Shown here piece after piece: positions 11,578-22,723 of a stretch of 64,000 nt of DNA. The translations under genes and the position numbers were made by a program. The notes below the pieces were generated by a model. The model saw only the letters and a list, made by a program, of their open reading frames with translations, did no database searches and was not told the origin of the DNA. Source of the DNA: Flammula alnicola (taxonomy: Eukaryota; Basidiomycota; Agaricomycetes; Agaricales; Strophariaceae). The stretch is from NCBI GenBank assembly GCA_015499995.1, contig JADNRV010000056.1, positions 62,001 through 126,000 of the forward strand, written 5' to 3'. Numbering within the stretch: position 1 is the stretch's first letter; the number at the start of each line of letters is the position of its first letter.

Positions 11578-12260
11578 CGATTTGTACTGTAGTGCTGGCG
11601 ACAGTTATGCAGCCACCGAATATTCTCAAACCCATTGTCACAACCAAGCATCTGTATGGGAGAAATCTTGTTTTAAGACTGTTATAGCTTATCGTTGGAG
11701 CGCTTACATTAACATTAAGCTTGACTTTTCAGCATCGTCTTCCATAAAAAAAGAGCAAAAGGTCGCTAGCGTTCACGAACAGAGAGCCTGGTTGGAGTAT
11801 GTATTGTCAGAAATCCAGAGAATTAGACCGTCATACGCCACATGCTGAGTAACTGCGATCATGATGTGCAAACCGTGATGACACGATGCTGACATTTGCA
11901 GGACAAATAGCCACCATCCCGAATCCTTACCATAACACCAGCGCACGTCCGATATGTAGCGTGTATATCTGGAACCCAGAAGAAGATATGCAACGATACA
12001 TTCAATTAAACAGGTACATCGCGAATACTCATCCAATTTGAAGTCAAACATGACCTTCATTTCTCTCAAGCTTACTACAAAGAGGAAATGGATTATTCAT
12101 TGACATCACTTCACGTGGGAGTCCACAACCGCAATATGGTTTGAGAGGATCTCATATAAAGCGAGCAATTGCATCATCGAGGCCCTTCTCCAATCCTTTG
12201 TATCGACCTCCTAAACCACCACAAACTGGTTTCACCCTCTCAGTCTCTCACTTGCGAAAC
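11578..12260. other. Intergenic region with GST promoter
   Basis: No gene is seen. The right part is the promoter of the glutathionyl-hydroquinone reductase gene, with a TATA box at 12155-12160 and a CT-rich stretch before the ATG. The left part should hold the 3' UTR of the unknown gene. Confidence 0.4.
12155..12160 (+). promoter_or_regulatory. TATA box of the GST gene
   Basis: The motif tataaa, in context catataaag, lies 101-106 nt before the ATG at 12261. Assigned from motif and spacing only. Confidence 0.5.
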
Positions 12261-13682
12261 ATGTCCACCACCAAAGACGCGACCTCACAGTCGGATATCA
12301 AGAAGATGAAGGCGGAGCCTGATGGGTCGTTCAAGCGCGCAGATGCGTCTTTCCGAAACACCATTGAGAAAGGCGGAAAATTCGAACCCGAGAAAGGTGT
12401 GTTTATTTGCCTACTGTTTTTCTGAGCGCTCTCTCATTCTAAACATAGATCGCTACCATCTTTATGTCTCCTATGCCTGTCGTGAGTATCCGATATGTCA
12501 TGGCAAATTGGTAGAGCTAAATTGACCTACTATTCAGCGTGGGCGACTAGGACTCTTATAGTAAGGAAGCTAAAAGGGTTGGACTCTCTCATTCGTATGT
12601 CTGATTCCTTCTCTGAATGACATATCAACTGATGTAATGTCAGCTGTGACCGTCGTTTCTCCCCGCATGGGCTCAAATGGATGGCCATTCGCTCAAGTCG
12701 ACGCATTCCCGGCCGCCGATGAAGATCCACTGTATCACTCCGAACACGTTAAGGATCTGTATTTCAAGGCCGATCCCAACTATGGTGGAAGGTTCGCGTC
12801 CATGCACAACGACCCTATCTCCGCTTTTTTGATCATATGGTCGCAGGTTCACCGTCCCTGTTTTATGGGATAAAAAGCTGCACACAATCGTCAACAACGA
12901 AAGCTCCGAGATCATTCGCATCTTCAATACCGCGTTCAACGAATTTATCCCCGCGGACAAGGCTGCGCTCAATTATTATCCGGAGGAACTTCGGGTGCAG
13001 ATCGACGAGCTGAACGAGTGGATCTACCCCAACATCAACAGTACGGCGCGGCGATTTCTTCTTACGTTTGACTTGATGCTAATAGTTGTCCCAGATGGCG
13101 TGTACAGGTCAGGGTTTGCAACCACTCAGGAAGCCTATGAGAAAGCTGTCGTCGAAGTTTTCGATGCCCTCGACAAGGTGGAGAAGATCCTCAATGGGAA
13201 AGATTACCTCGTCGGCGACAGACTCACCGAGGCAGACGTGAGACTTTGGGTGACCATTGTACGCCTTTTCATCCATTTCGGGGGTTATAACTGACGCACG
13301 TCCCATGCGTTCGTAATGTCTCTCAGATCCGGTTCGACCCCGTCTATGTTGGACACTTCAAATGCAACTTTCGGACCATTCGAGATGGGTACCCGGCCAT
13401 TCATCGGTCCGTGGATTAGCGTTTATTTACCTGTCATCGCGTGGAGTTCTAAATGCTTTGAATATGCAGCTGGATGCAGAAGCTCTATTGGAATAACTCT
13501 GCCTTTAAAGATTCGACTAACTTTGAGCATATCAAGACCCATTACTATTGGTCTCACGAAATGGTGAGTCTTTAGCCTGCCCGATGGCCTAACTTGAGCT
13601 TGATCGTTGACTTGCTCGGGCATAGATCAACCCCACTCGTATCGTCCCGAAAGGACCCGTTCCTAACATCTTACCGTTGTAA
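12261..13682 (+). CDS. S-glutathionyl-hydroquinone reductase (Xi-class GST, ECM4/GTO family)
   Basis: Cytosolic enzyme that uses glutathione to reduce glutathionylated (hydro)quinones, a detoxification step in aromatic-compound metabolism. Nine exons read cleanly from [12 protein letters not shown] to the last exon [18 protein letters not shown] with TAA at 13680-13682. The diagnostic catalytic motif CPWA sits in [15 protein letters not shown], split by an intron inside the Cys-Pro pair. The N-terminal thioredoxin fold continues with [13 protein letters not shown] and the glutathione-site block [14 protein letters not shown]. The helical C-terminal domain has [18 protein letters not shown] and [14 protein letters not shown], typical of the family. 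Length (about 330 aa) is normal. No other in-frame ATG precedes 12261. A CYP53-type P450 about 5 kb downstream would fit a shared role in aromatic metabolism, but the two genes are not adjacent. Confidence 0.9.
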
Positions 13683-15024
13683 ACAAGGTAAAGAATGCTG
13701 AACGACCGAAGACACCGAGTCTCCGGGTGTACTTTACCTTTATGATTCAATTCTATTGTAGCATGGGCGCCGTCGTAAAAATGTGATTGAAATGCATGCC
13801 TTGTTACTTCTACTTGGGTAAGTAATATGGTCCAGACTTGTTGAACCATCAACAGGTCGATTTGATTTTAGGTGTAAATAGCACATTTACCACGCACTAT
13901 CCATGCACGTTGCACAAAGGTCCCCGAAGCGCATCAAGATGCCTCAAGATGATAATTTGTATCTGCGTAGAATTCACCGATTTTTAGACTTTGATCTGTA
14001 CTAGTGTTGAAATCTGTAAAAATTGCAATTTCTTCCGTGCTGCTGCTGCCAGGATCCTATGTATGTAATGCTATCGCGACGCTATTAGTCTATATAAAAA
14101 TGATTCTATTTTTAGCCAACGACGAATATTGAGTTTCTTTCATACATACGCTGCAGGTAGTCTTGGACACTCAAAAAGAGGCGAGTTGAAGTGTACAGAC
14201 AGTCGGTTACAGATCGAATGGTAGGCTTTCTTAGAGGAGTAGAACCCGAGCATTTTTTGGCAATGGCGCCACACTAGTTTCAATGAGGCTCCATATTAGT
14301 AGAAGTAGATGTACTAACGTTTCTTGCTTTCCTCATGCCATGCTCTTAGCGGTAAGGACGACTGCTTTATTATATTATTTTGCGATAGCTGTCAATAAGT
14401 ACTATGCCACCGCTAAGAGCTTCGTCGTGAATTCCAGCCAAAAAAAATCCAACTTTCCAGAGAGATTTTGGATACTTCATCTACCTCAAAATTTAGAGTT
14501 GTATTAATTAGAGGATATACAACATAGTTATCTATCGGCTCAAGACGCACAGATAGGCCCCACCTTCACCGTGAAGACTGTATCCCACCATGTTAGAGTT
14601 TAACTTCTTCCTGACTCTGCTTATATCCTTGTTGTGTCTACGATGACAGGCGCAGTATCTGTCTCGTAACCTGTACCTGTTCGGCTGCACAACAGACAAT
14701 CTAGACTGCAACAGCTTGGATGTTTCGACTCTCGAGTTCCCAGCCTGACAAAAGCTCGGTGCATATTATTCATCGGTCGGTCCTAGACCCATGTATCGTC
14801 CGTACACCCACACCCACGCCTCCAAAAATTTCGAGTCCATGTGGAGAGGAGGGACTAGATTTCGGGAAAACCTCGCGGTCAATGGTGGTTAGTAGATATG
14901 GTTAGTAGATACTGGAAGAGAAGCGGCCAGGGTGGTTAATGCGTATTACACGTTCGTAAAAAAAAAAAAAAGGAAAACAATGGTATTACCTGGTGAATAA
15001 TAGGCCATAAATTTATCGTGTGCA
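13683..15024. other. Intergenic, AT-rich, no gene seen
   Basis: Only short frames without splice logic or recognisable protein are present. A poly-A run of 15 or so lies at 14957-14971. I see no RNA gene. Confidence 0.4.
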
Positions 15025-15030
15025 AAGTGG

Positions 15031-15500
15031 CTCGAGCGAGGACCCTGAAAGTACACTAAGATCCCTAGTGCCATGTTCGGATAAAAATTGAGATTTTTCG
15101 CAAAATGCTACCCAGAAAATTCGGATAAAAATTGGTTCCCCAAGGCCTGCCTGGGCGTTGTTCGGATAAAAATTGATACTTCGTGCGAGGTTCAATAGAA
15201 GACAGCGATGACGAGCCAGTCGGTGGAGGTTTTAATTTCGAGGATTACCTACATTTTGCCTTTGTAAATTGTCGTTTCGGTGATGCGATAGCAATACAGA
15301 GCGCCCGCTATGCAGGAAACGCAGAAAAGAAAAATCTAGTGATTTTCAATGCCTGATCCTGAATTCGGATAAAAATTGGGCTGGCGAAGGCATGGTTCGA
15401 AATTCGGATAAAATTGGCCAAAATGGTTCGGATAAAAATCGCGAAATTTGGGCGGTTTTGGATCAGGCATTTTGGTGTACTTTCAGGGGTCCTCTCGAGC
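15031..15500. mobile_element. Small non-autonomous inverted-repeat element (MITE-like)
   Basis: About 26-nt terminal inverted repeats face each other: gctcgagcgaggaccctgaa at 15030 onward, and the reverse complement of the segment ending at 15500 (gctcgagaggacccctgaaa). Both continue into gtacac. Inside are six copies of ttcggataaaaattg or one- to two-base variants, all in the same orientation, three in the left third (from about 15075, 15120, 15160) and three in the right third (from about 15364, 15402, 15426). The centre has no open frame of note. Clustered subterminal repeats are common transposase binding sites in CACTA, hAT and Mutator-type elements. I could not define a clean target duplication because the flanks differ, so the exact ends and class are open. 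Confidence 0.45.
15075..15440 (+). repeat. Six direct copies of a 15-nt motif (ttcggataaaaattg)
   Basis: Copies start near 15075, 15120, 15160, 15364, 15402 and 15426. Four match ttcggataaaaatt exactly, one lacks an A (ttcggataaaattgg) and one ends atcg. They flank a central 200-bp stretch without copies. The symmetry relative to the inverted repeats at 15030 and 15500 ties them to the same element. Confidence 0.6.
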
Positions 15501-15809
15501 GTACGAAATCAAATGAGCAAAATGCATCAAAGTCAACTTTGGTAGACGAGTCCCGGAATACAATCCTAACGGTAAAAATAATAAGTAAGCAATTGGAATA
15601 CATAATGAATGTACAAAAGATTCCATGTCCTACAGTATGTCAAAGCGTATCTCCGCGGAAAAAGAGCTAGTTTTGTGTGCGAACAACAGGAAAAGAGGTG
15701 GGTCCATATCCAAACAGGTATACCAAGAAGGAAAGTAAAATGATAGTCCATGAAATGTCGTTAGATTTTGTTGTAACAGCCAGTTTTGCCACGTCCTCTG
15801 GGTGACGGA
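15501..15809. other. Short intergenic gap between element and MAG-like gene
   Basis: No gene is seen. The right side should be the 3' UTR of the minus-strand glycoprotein gene that ends at 15810. Confidence 0.35.
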
Positions 15810-17481
15810 TCATAGGACAAAAAGTGCCCCAAACATCGAGCCGATGACGGCCGACCCAACGGTGAGAATGAGTCGCTCCGATCCATCCGTGAAGGCAGCA
15901 CGGGTAGCCGCAGAGCTAGAGGTGTTCGCCGGACTTGCGCCTGACGAGGTGGGAGCAGGCGTCTTCGCACTACCCGAAGCACCCGAACCCGAAACACTCT
16001 GCGAGGAAGCCGAGGAGGTAAATGATGGTGTCAATGAGCCTCCGGCGCCACTGCCTGAAGATGGAACCGAGCTTACTGCCGATGAAGCACCAGAGGAGGT
16101 AGCGCCTGGCGGGGCGATGGCGGTGCCAGAAATCAAGAAACCATTAGCGATGGTACTCGAAGTCGTGCACGAAGACGAGGCAGGGACTGGGTGAGCAGCA
16201 GGCGTCGCAGGTTGGCCTTGGAAGAATGTCGAGGTGCCGTAAACGCCCATGGGCTGTAAGGAGAAAGATTGGGCATCGATCAGTATTCGCTACGAAAGAT
16301 AAGGAGAAATTTTGTAACCTCGCCGCTGTCTGCTGCGCATTGGTCAAATCCAGAGCCATAGTTTCCTGGCATGTTCCATGCACACCCCATCACGTCATAA
16401 ATATGTTGGCAGAAAGTGGGAGCCATGGGTCCAGGTTTGCATGCGCGGAAGCAGAATTCACTGTCAGAAAGGAAATTCTTGAAGAAATTAGTATATATTC
16501 GTAGTCGATTATCGAACTGTGGGCTCACTGTCCACTCGTGAAGCTGTTGCAGCGGTCCAAAGGCAGTAGAGAAAACAAGGCCGCCGATGGGGTTTCCTGT
16601 TGCAATTGTCAGACACCAACTTGACGCTCGACACTGACAGTGGGGATCCTACCATTTCCATCTGCTCCATGGGGATCCAACTAATTTTCGTTCGCGTATC
16701 AGACCATTGTGTATCAAAAATATCGGCCGAAAGAACAACATACCTCTCCCTAATTTTAAGTCGAGCACACGGTCAAGATTTTATGTCAATCATGGAAAAG
16801 CAATGGGATTTAAGCTCACCCCTCCATCAGGCCCGACTGGCACATTGATCAGCGTCAAGTTGCCAATCCCTAGATAAGTATAATGATCGTGAGATTTCAT
16901 CGTTCGACTTGTCGAGACCATCCTTACCAGTTACTTGGACAAAATCTGGTGTCTGCACAAAGTGGGCACCTGTAATTGCACCGTCGGGAATGAGGCGGGT
17001 GCCAGTACCATTCTTCATTATAATGGCACGTCAGTATTTTTAGAAGGGCTGCCGAGGACGGAGAGCGCACTTTGGTGCACCAAGCGACCTCGATTCGCTG
17101 CGAGATAGCGTGGTGAGTGAGTGAGACTCGTCAAATTTTAACTTTAGGGAGGAATTCCTACTTCTGTGTTCCCGATGGTGGAATCTGGGCCCGGATTCGG
17201 AGGAGCAAAGATACAGAAATCGGTGAGAGAGTTTACTAAGTGGCGCCAAGATCTTCAGCAACATGAGAGAAAGGTAATTATGAATGCCGTGACGTACTGT
17301 ACGCATTCTGGCATTCCGAGGTTTGGTTCAGACCCGTCCCACACTGGTTGGTTCCCGCTTGTCCCTCCTCGGTTGTTGGGGGTACATTTGAAGGAAGATA
17401 GGTAGCACTGTAAGTCTGCGCATTTGCGTATCCAGCCAGGAAAAGTGCGGAAATCGTGAAGGCGCTGGAAAGGCGAGACAT
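15810..17481 (-). CDS. Secreted MAG-like (macrofage-activating glycoprotein) cell-surface protein
   Basis: Minus-strand gene with eight or so exons that all join in frame. The ATG at 17481 starts a signal peptide (MSRLSSAFTISALFLAGYANA). Then come the conserved blocks NQCGTGLNQTSECQNAY, TDFCIFAPPNPGPDSTIGN, GTRLIPDGAITGAHFVQTPD, LDPHGADGNGNPIGGLVFS, EFCFRACKPGPMAPTFCQHI and YDVMGCAWNMPGNY, and last PMGVYGTSTFFQGQPATP. This Cys-rich set is the pattern of basidiomycete proteins annotated as macrofage-activating glycoproteins. The C-terminus is a long Ser/Thr/Pro/Ala stretch, a likely O-glycosylated stalk, ending in a hydrophobic tail (LILTVGSAVIGSMFGALFVL). That tail suggests GPI anchoring to wall or membrane. 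The biochemical role is unknown. The stop is TGA at 15810-15812. Confidence 0.85.
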
Positions 17482-18073
17482 CCTGACCACGTAAATTAGG
17501 GAAGAAAAATCGTAAACAATAGAGGGGAAGGATGTAGTTGGGGTAAAAGCCTCGCCGCCAGCAAATGTTCAGTTTCCACGCCAGTCCAGACCTATCCTAA
17601 GTATAGAATTCTGGGCTACGGAACATTGCACTCAGCGAATGGGTTTCCGCGTCCTCGAGCGTGTGCTAGGGAAAGTTAGGCCGGACGTGCCGGTCATGGT
17701 GCCGGGCAGGGTGAAAATAATGCGTCAGCTGATTGGCTGGCTAAAAACCCCCCACATGCTGCATCACAACCTCATTCACACTGTGATATGCTTTCGGATT
17801 TCCGAACAACGTCATGCATCACGCTCTGGCAAGAGATTTCGTTCGACCCAGGTCATATAGGTGAGTAAAAAGAAAACCTCTTCTTTGAGCGCTGTTTACA
17901 ATCGACTTGCCGGCGCTACATTGTATCCGACGATTCCGACCCCATCGCGGTGAGGAGCACGAAGGAACACGGTTACTGACAGTGAAGGTGAAGATACTTG
18001 AGCCTGTTCAGTGTCGTGCATTACTAGCTAGTACTAGCCGGAGGACGAGCAGGAAGACTTTTTCTAATTGGTG
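17482..18073. other. Intergenic, no gene seen
   Basis: This is the upstream region of the MAG-like gene and whatever lies around 18.1 kb. Short frames, for example near 17639-17860, have no splice or family support. Confidence 0.35.
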
Positions 18074-18077
18074 CAGG

Positions 18078-18870
18078 ATTTAGCGAGCCGCAAGAAATCG
18101 CGAACCCTGCAGCGAAGCAGAGCGAAGCGCGCACCCGATCCATCCGACTTTATCGCGCGAGGAACATGATCGCGGCCAATATCGTGGTGTACATTTTTAA
18201 TCCGGGGTTGACATTTGCTGTAAGTATCGCGAGAATTCTTAAGGATCTGTATCTGTGGGTGTTGTGACCTGTTTAGCAGCTGTTTTTGACATTATTGGCG
18301 GCTTTGTCTCGATGTCATTGGATCCATTCAATCTACCATAGCGAGGTCGAATCTTCGGGAGATCAATGCCAGTTCTCAGCATCCTCTCTCACAGCAATTT
18401 CTGACCACGATGCACGTAGCTTTCACGAGGTAATTCTCTCCAAGCTACGTTTGCTTACTATGCAACTTGATGGCAGCATCCTTTTTTCTCAAGTCAATGC
18501 TCTTACCGTTTCCCAGACATTTTTCTGCTGTATGGATCTTGAGCCAAAAATGTCTATAATCATGCGTACATTGCGTAGTTTATCTTTCGACATAATCAGT
18601 GGCGAAAGTCCACTGTCATCCTATTCAAGCTCCAGTTATGCGGTGGGTCCGGTCCCGTCGTCCACCTTCTCTCCCTTTTTCGTCCTTACCTCTTTTGACT
18701 TCTCAGGCGTAGATAGCGGCTTTGAGCGCATCAGGAAGGTTTGCATTGTCGTGAAGCTGATTATCGTGTCAGCACTGCATTGCTTTTATGTGGTCCGTTC
18801 CTTTCGATTAAGAACGCTGTACGGAACCTGTGTGGAATGTGGGGTAATGAGGTCAGTTGGCACGATTTAG
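18078..18870 (+). CDS. Possible membrane protein gene, exons only partly supported
   Basis: An acceptor (ggtgcag) just before 18078 opens a stretch reading FSEPQEIANPAAKQSEARTR and on through YRARN to MIAANIVVYIFNPGLTFA. A gtaagt donor at 18220 and an acceptor ending at 18276 join it in frame to QLFLTLLAALSRCHWIHSIY and a long open stretch up to 18870. One hydrophobic segment spans the junction. An ATG at 18166 could be a start. The downstream half is low in family resemblance and may include undetected introns or be chance. I do not recognise the protein. Only the splice junction and hydrophobic segment support it. Confidence 0.3.
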
Positions 18871-19035
18871 GAGGGGAGGACAGGTCTCGTGAGCATGGAA
18901 CAGTTTCGAATTCCCCATTTACCAATAACCGTACCTTTGGCGATCGAACTCGGCAAACACCTGACGAACCCACATATCACCCTGAACTGAAACTGGATCT
19001 TACCCAGTTGAATCTCACCGGTTTCTGGTCATTCA

Positions 19036-19042
19036 TATAAAA
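19036..19042 (+). promoter_or_regulatory. TATA box of the P450 gene
   Basis: The motif tataaaa lies 70-76 nt before the ATG at 19112. Assigned from motif and spacing only. Confidence 0.5.
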
Positions 19043-19111
19043 GATTCCCTTCGGCTCTTGGGTTATGCGTGTCCTATTCGCGTTCTAAATACTCTCAGTT
19101 CTGCTTTCGTC

Positions 19112-21040
19112 ATGCCAGACCTCCTCAGCCTCGTCCACAACAGTCTTAACTTGCAGACACTCGCCTTGTTGGTGTCAGCAGGTTTCATACTAGCGCATCT
19201 TGTTCCATACTTCCTCGATCCTCATGGAATTCGACAATACCCTGGTCCTTTCCTTGCAAAGTTCTCTGATGCCTGGTTAGGCTGGGTTAGTAAGAACGGA
19301 CACCGCTCGGAAGTCGTTCACGAGCTGCATCAAAAATATGGTTCGTGAGATTCCAGGAAATATCTGTTTAAATTATAGAGGCCAACGTCATTTTTAATTG
19401 TCAACAGGCCCCTTCGTTCGGATTGCACCCAACCACGTCTCTATTGCCGAACCCGACGCACTTGGCGTGGTATACGCTCATGGAAATGGCGCTCTCAAGA
19501 CAGAGTTCTACGATGCATTCGTGTCGATCAGACGCGGTGTATTCAACACGCGCGACCGTAACGAACACGCGCGCAAACGCAAGATCGTTTCGCATATCTT
19601 TTCCCAGAAAAGCGTCGTCGAATTCGAACCACACATTCGCCTGTACGTTGGAATGCTGATCCAGCAGTGGGATCGTCTTTACGACTCGGCCTTGAAGGGT
19701 TTATCAGGAACAGAGGGCGAGGGCTGGAAGGGCAAAGGTGGCAGACTTTGGTTGGATTGTTTGCCATGTAAGCACGTTATTTCGCTCATGCCTCATTTCC
19801 AGACAGACTCCTGACTCTATTCGTACCAGGGGCCAATTACCTTGCATTCGACATGATCGGTGACCTCGCCTTCGGCGCTCCTTTTGGCATGATCACAGCT
19901 TCAAGGGATTTGGCCGTCGTACCCAAGAACCAACAAGACGCAATGAATAACTACGGCAGCAAAACTTCAGAAGTGGAGGTCGTGGAGATCCCTGCAGTCC
20001 AAATCCTGAACGGCAGAGGGGAATATTCCATGTCGATGGGCGTATTGCCTGCTTGGTGGCGCCCTTATGTCCGCAATCTGCCTTGGTACAGCAAAGGCCA
20101 AAAGGATGTAAAGTCCCTGGCGGGGATTGCCATCATGGCCGTCGCGAAACGCTTAGGAACTCCGAGCGATAGGGTTGACCTTTTGAGTAAGCTTCAGCAG
20201 GGGCGTGATAGCGATGGAAACCTTATGGGGAGAGAAGAACTGACGGCTGAGGCTCTCACTCTTCTGATTGCTGGTTCCGATACGACATCCAAGTAAGCCA
20301 AGGAAATTTATCTTCTCTGGTATCTCCGGGCTCTAACGCATGATCTTCTTCTCAGTTCGACGTGCGCCATTCTCTATTACCTCGGCCGCAATCGTCAGAC
20401 CCAGGAGAAACTGCACAAAGAGCTGGACGAGCAACTCGGCACGGAAGATGAACTGGTCGCGACTGGACAACAAATCAAACGCCTCCCTTACCTCGACGCC
20501 TGCATAAACGAGGGCTTGCGGCTGCATTCCACTTCTGCCTTGGGTCTTCCCCGCATCATTCCCGAAGGAGGTATGACTGTTATGGACCAATTTTTCCCTG
20601 AAGGGACTATTCTCAGCGTTCCGAGTTACTCTATTCACCGCGACAAAAACATCTGGGGAGAGGACTTCGAGGAGTATCGACCCGAGCGTTGGTTCGAACT
20701 TGACCAGGCGGACATCCAGAAAACCTTTAACCCATTCTCTGTTGGTCCAAGGTAAGATTCTTACTACTGAATCTTGCTCGTGGAGCCGTTATTGACGTGT
20801 ATCGCAGAGCTTGTGTTGGACGGAACTTGGCTTTCATTGAGTTGCAGATCATTGTCGCGTCAATCATGCGTAGATATGACATCGTCCTTGAGAGCGCCGA
20901 CCAAAAGGTCAGTTTCTTTCGATCGTGCTTCCTGTGTTGCTTCAGTGTTAACGTCTTTGCTCCTCTAGTTGGAGACTCGAGAAGGCTTCCTTCGGAAACC
21001 CCTGGGATGCAACATAGGAATAAAGCGACGGGAGTTGTAA
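19112..21040 (+). CDS. Cytochrome P450, CYP53-like (benzoate 4-monooxygenase type)
   Basis: Six exons (19112-19340, 19408-19767, 19830-20292, 20356-20751, 20808-20907, 20969-21040) give 539 aa, a normal P450 length. An N-terminal membrane anchor (LALLVSAGFILAHLVPYFL) precedes the Pro-rich hinge and RQYPGPFLAKFSDAWLGW. The I-helix oxygen-activation motif is LLIAGSDTTSN. The K-helix ExxR is EGLR, and the haem loop is FNPFSVGPRACVGRNLA with the thiolate Cys. The blocks YGPFVRIAPNHVSIAEPDAL and RRGVFNTRDRNEHARKRKIV resemble CYP53, which para-hydroxylates benzoate at the ER membrane in fungi that break down aromatic compounds. All key residues are present and the frame is intact. The CYP53 call is from memory of family blocks; the precise substrate is inferred. 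Confidence 0.88.
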
Positions 21041-21478
21041 GCGCAGTCCATGCACACATGCTAGTGCAAAGTGAAGATTCGGTCGTCTCTCATTTGTCTT
21101 CTCTGTTTGCGTATCTAGTCTGCTTGATATTTTATGTTGATCCTGAGCTACTCTCAGATGTACCTGTACTTAAACACCGCTTATTTCGAGATTCCATGTT
21201 CGGCATGTAGTATTCGAAGACTGCTCGCAACAAGCATCAGTTGTTGACTGCGGCTCGGAACACGCGGCATTGTAAGTATATACAAAGGCCATCCATGGGA
21301 ATCTCGATTTCTGCGACTGGGTGCTGCTCGATAAGCAGGGTCGACTCCACGACTGGCTTTTTATATCGCGTCGAGACTTGGGGGCGCTATGAATAGCATT
21401 AGCATCTTTTCACAGAGGTATATGTAGAAAAACAGAACAAGTATCTGGCACACACGCACGACTTGGCAGTCGCCACCG
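21041..21478. other. Intergenic gap between P450 and single-TM gene
   Basis: This is the 3' region of the P450 gene and the promoter of the next gene. Nothing else is seen. Confidence 0.35.
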
Positions 21479-22322
21479 ATGGCGTTGCAGACAGAGACGC
21501 ACACCAGCACAGACTCGGCGCCAGCTAATACAGCCCCTCCACCACCGAACGATGTACAACACACTGCTTTCTCGCCGGCCGGATCTCCTCCCCTCATTCT
21601 GGCCTTCCTGGCTATAGGTCTCTTCTCTGCTGCGATGATCATTGTGTTTGGATGGCGGCGGATCCAGCTTGGACGAGCGTTTACCGTGGGGGGGATCCCC
21701 ATAAACCATGCAGCATCAACGAATCGGACGAACATTCTCCCTAACAAGCCAAAGCTTTGGGAGCCGTGGTATGCCGATGAAGTTACATGGTCGCAGGTGT
21801 CAGGGAATACGGAGAAGGGAGCCGGTTACTACGATGGGGAGTGGGCCAACATGCTGGTAAGTGCTGTCTCTCAACATATGCCAAGCATGTGCATAATCAA
21901 TAGGCGCGCGTGGGCTTATTAATTAATGTTCCATGTTACAGCCTCTGGCGGCTAAAGCAGTGTCGACGGATATCGGCGTGGTTCCAGAGGATTCTAAGCC
22001 CTCGAACACGCCCTCGACCTCGCTCCATCGGAATCTGCTCGACCCACAGCGACAGATCCTCAGGAGTCTGTGGCCACGATCATGGCGGCACCACCCATCT
22101 AAACCCCACGAAGCACACGAGTTACAGTCGACAGACAAGTCACCTCCTACGTCCAAAACGCTGCAAGTCGGCGTGGCCATCATAATGCCTTCCCCACATT
22201 TCCCTATTTATGTTAAGGAACGGACAGATACAAATACTGAATACCATGAGGAAGAGAAATCGCGGAAGAGAAAGGAGATTACCGAATTTTCAATCGGACT
22301 CTATGATTGTACCTGGGAATAA
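21479..22322 (+). CDS. Single-pass membrane protein of unknown function
   Basis: Two exons, 21479-21856 and 21942-22322, join in frame (252 aa). The N-terminal 35 residues are polar and Pro-rich, followed by one strong membrane segment (PPLILAFLAIGLFSAAMIIV) and a short positively charged stretch (GWRRIQLGR). The rest is soluble, with a conserved-looking block LPNKPKLWEPWYADEVTW and a charged C-terminus (EEEKSRKRKEITEFSIGLYD). The topology suggests a signal-anchor protein with a cytosolic tail on the Arg side. I do not recognise a family. It lies 440 nt downstream of the P450 in the same orientation, but nothing shows a shared function. Confidence 0.6.
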
Positions 22323-22723
22323 TCCGGATTGTAATGACATATAGCATACACTGTCAAAACATACTATCGCTCTAAGCACGAATGTCCTATGATATATGGT
22401 AGTCCATGTGAGAGTGGCGACATATAAATAATCAAGTGAGTCGTAGGGCAAGTGGGTCGTAGGATAAATAAATTAATAAATAGAATGCAAGTGAGTCCAC
22501 ACAAGATCTTGCGTATCGATGGAAATGCAGTAGGTATAAAAAGGAATCTAGGGTATATGTGGTATGGAGTGTGTATGCTAGTAAGAACAGGTGACAAATA
22601 AATAATGGATCGACTTGAAGATGGATGGATGAAATACTTTCGATATGGTTGAGTCCACATGAGAGTGAGCGCGTACCGCTCGAAATGTGTTGGATACACA
22701 GAATCCGGGTATTTTGAGAGATG
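22323..22723. other. Convergent 3' intergenic region, low-complexity
   Basis: The two flanking genes end here. Short imperfect repeats built from gagtc, ataaataa and gggtcgtagg occur at 22430-22500. No gene is seen. Confidence 0.35.
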
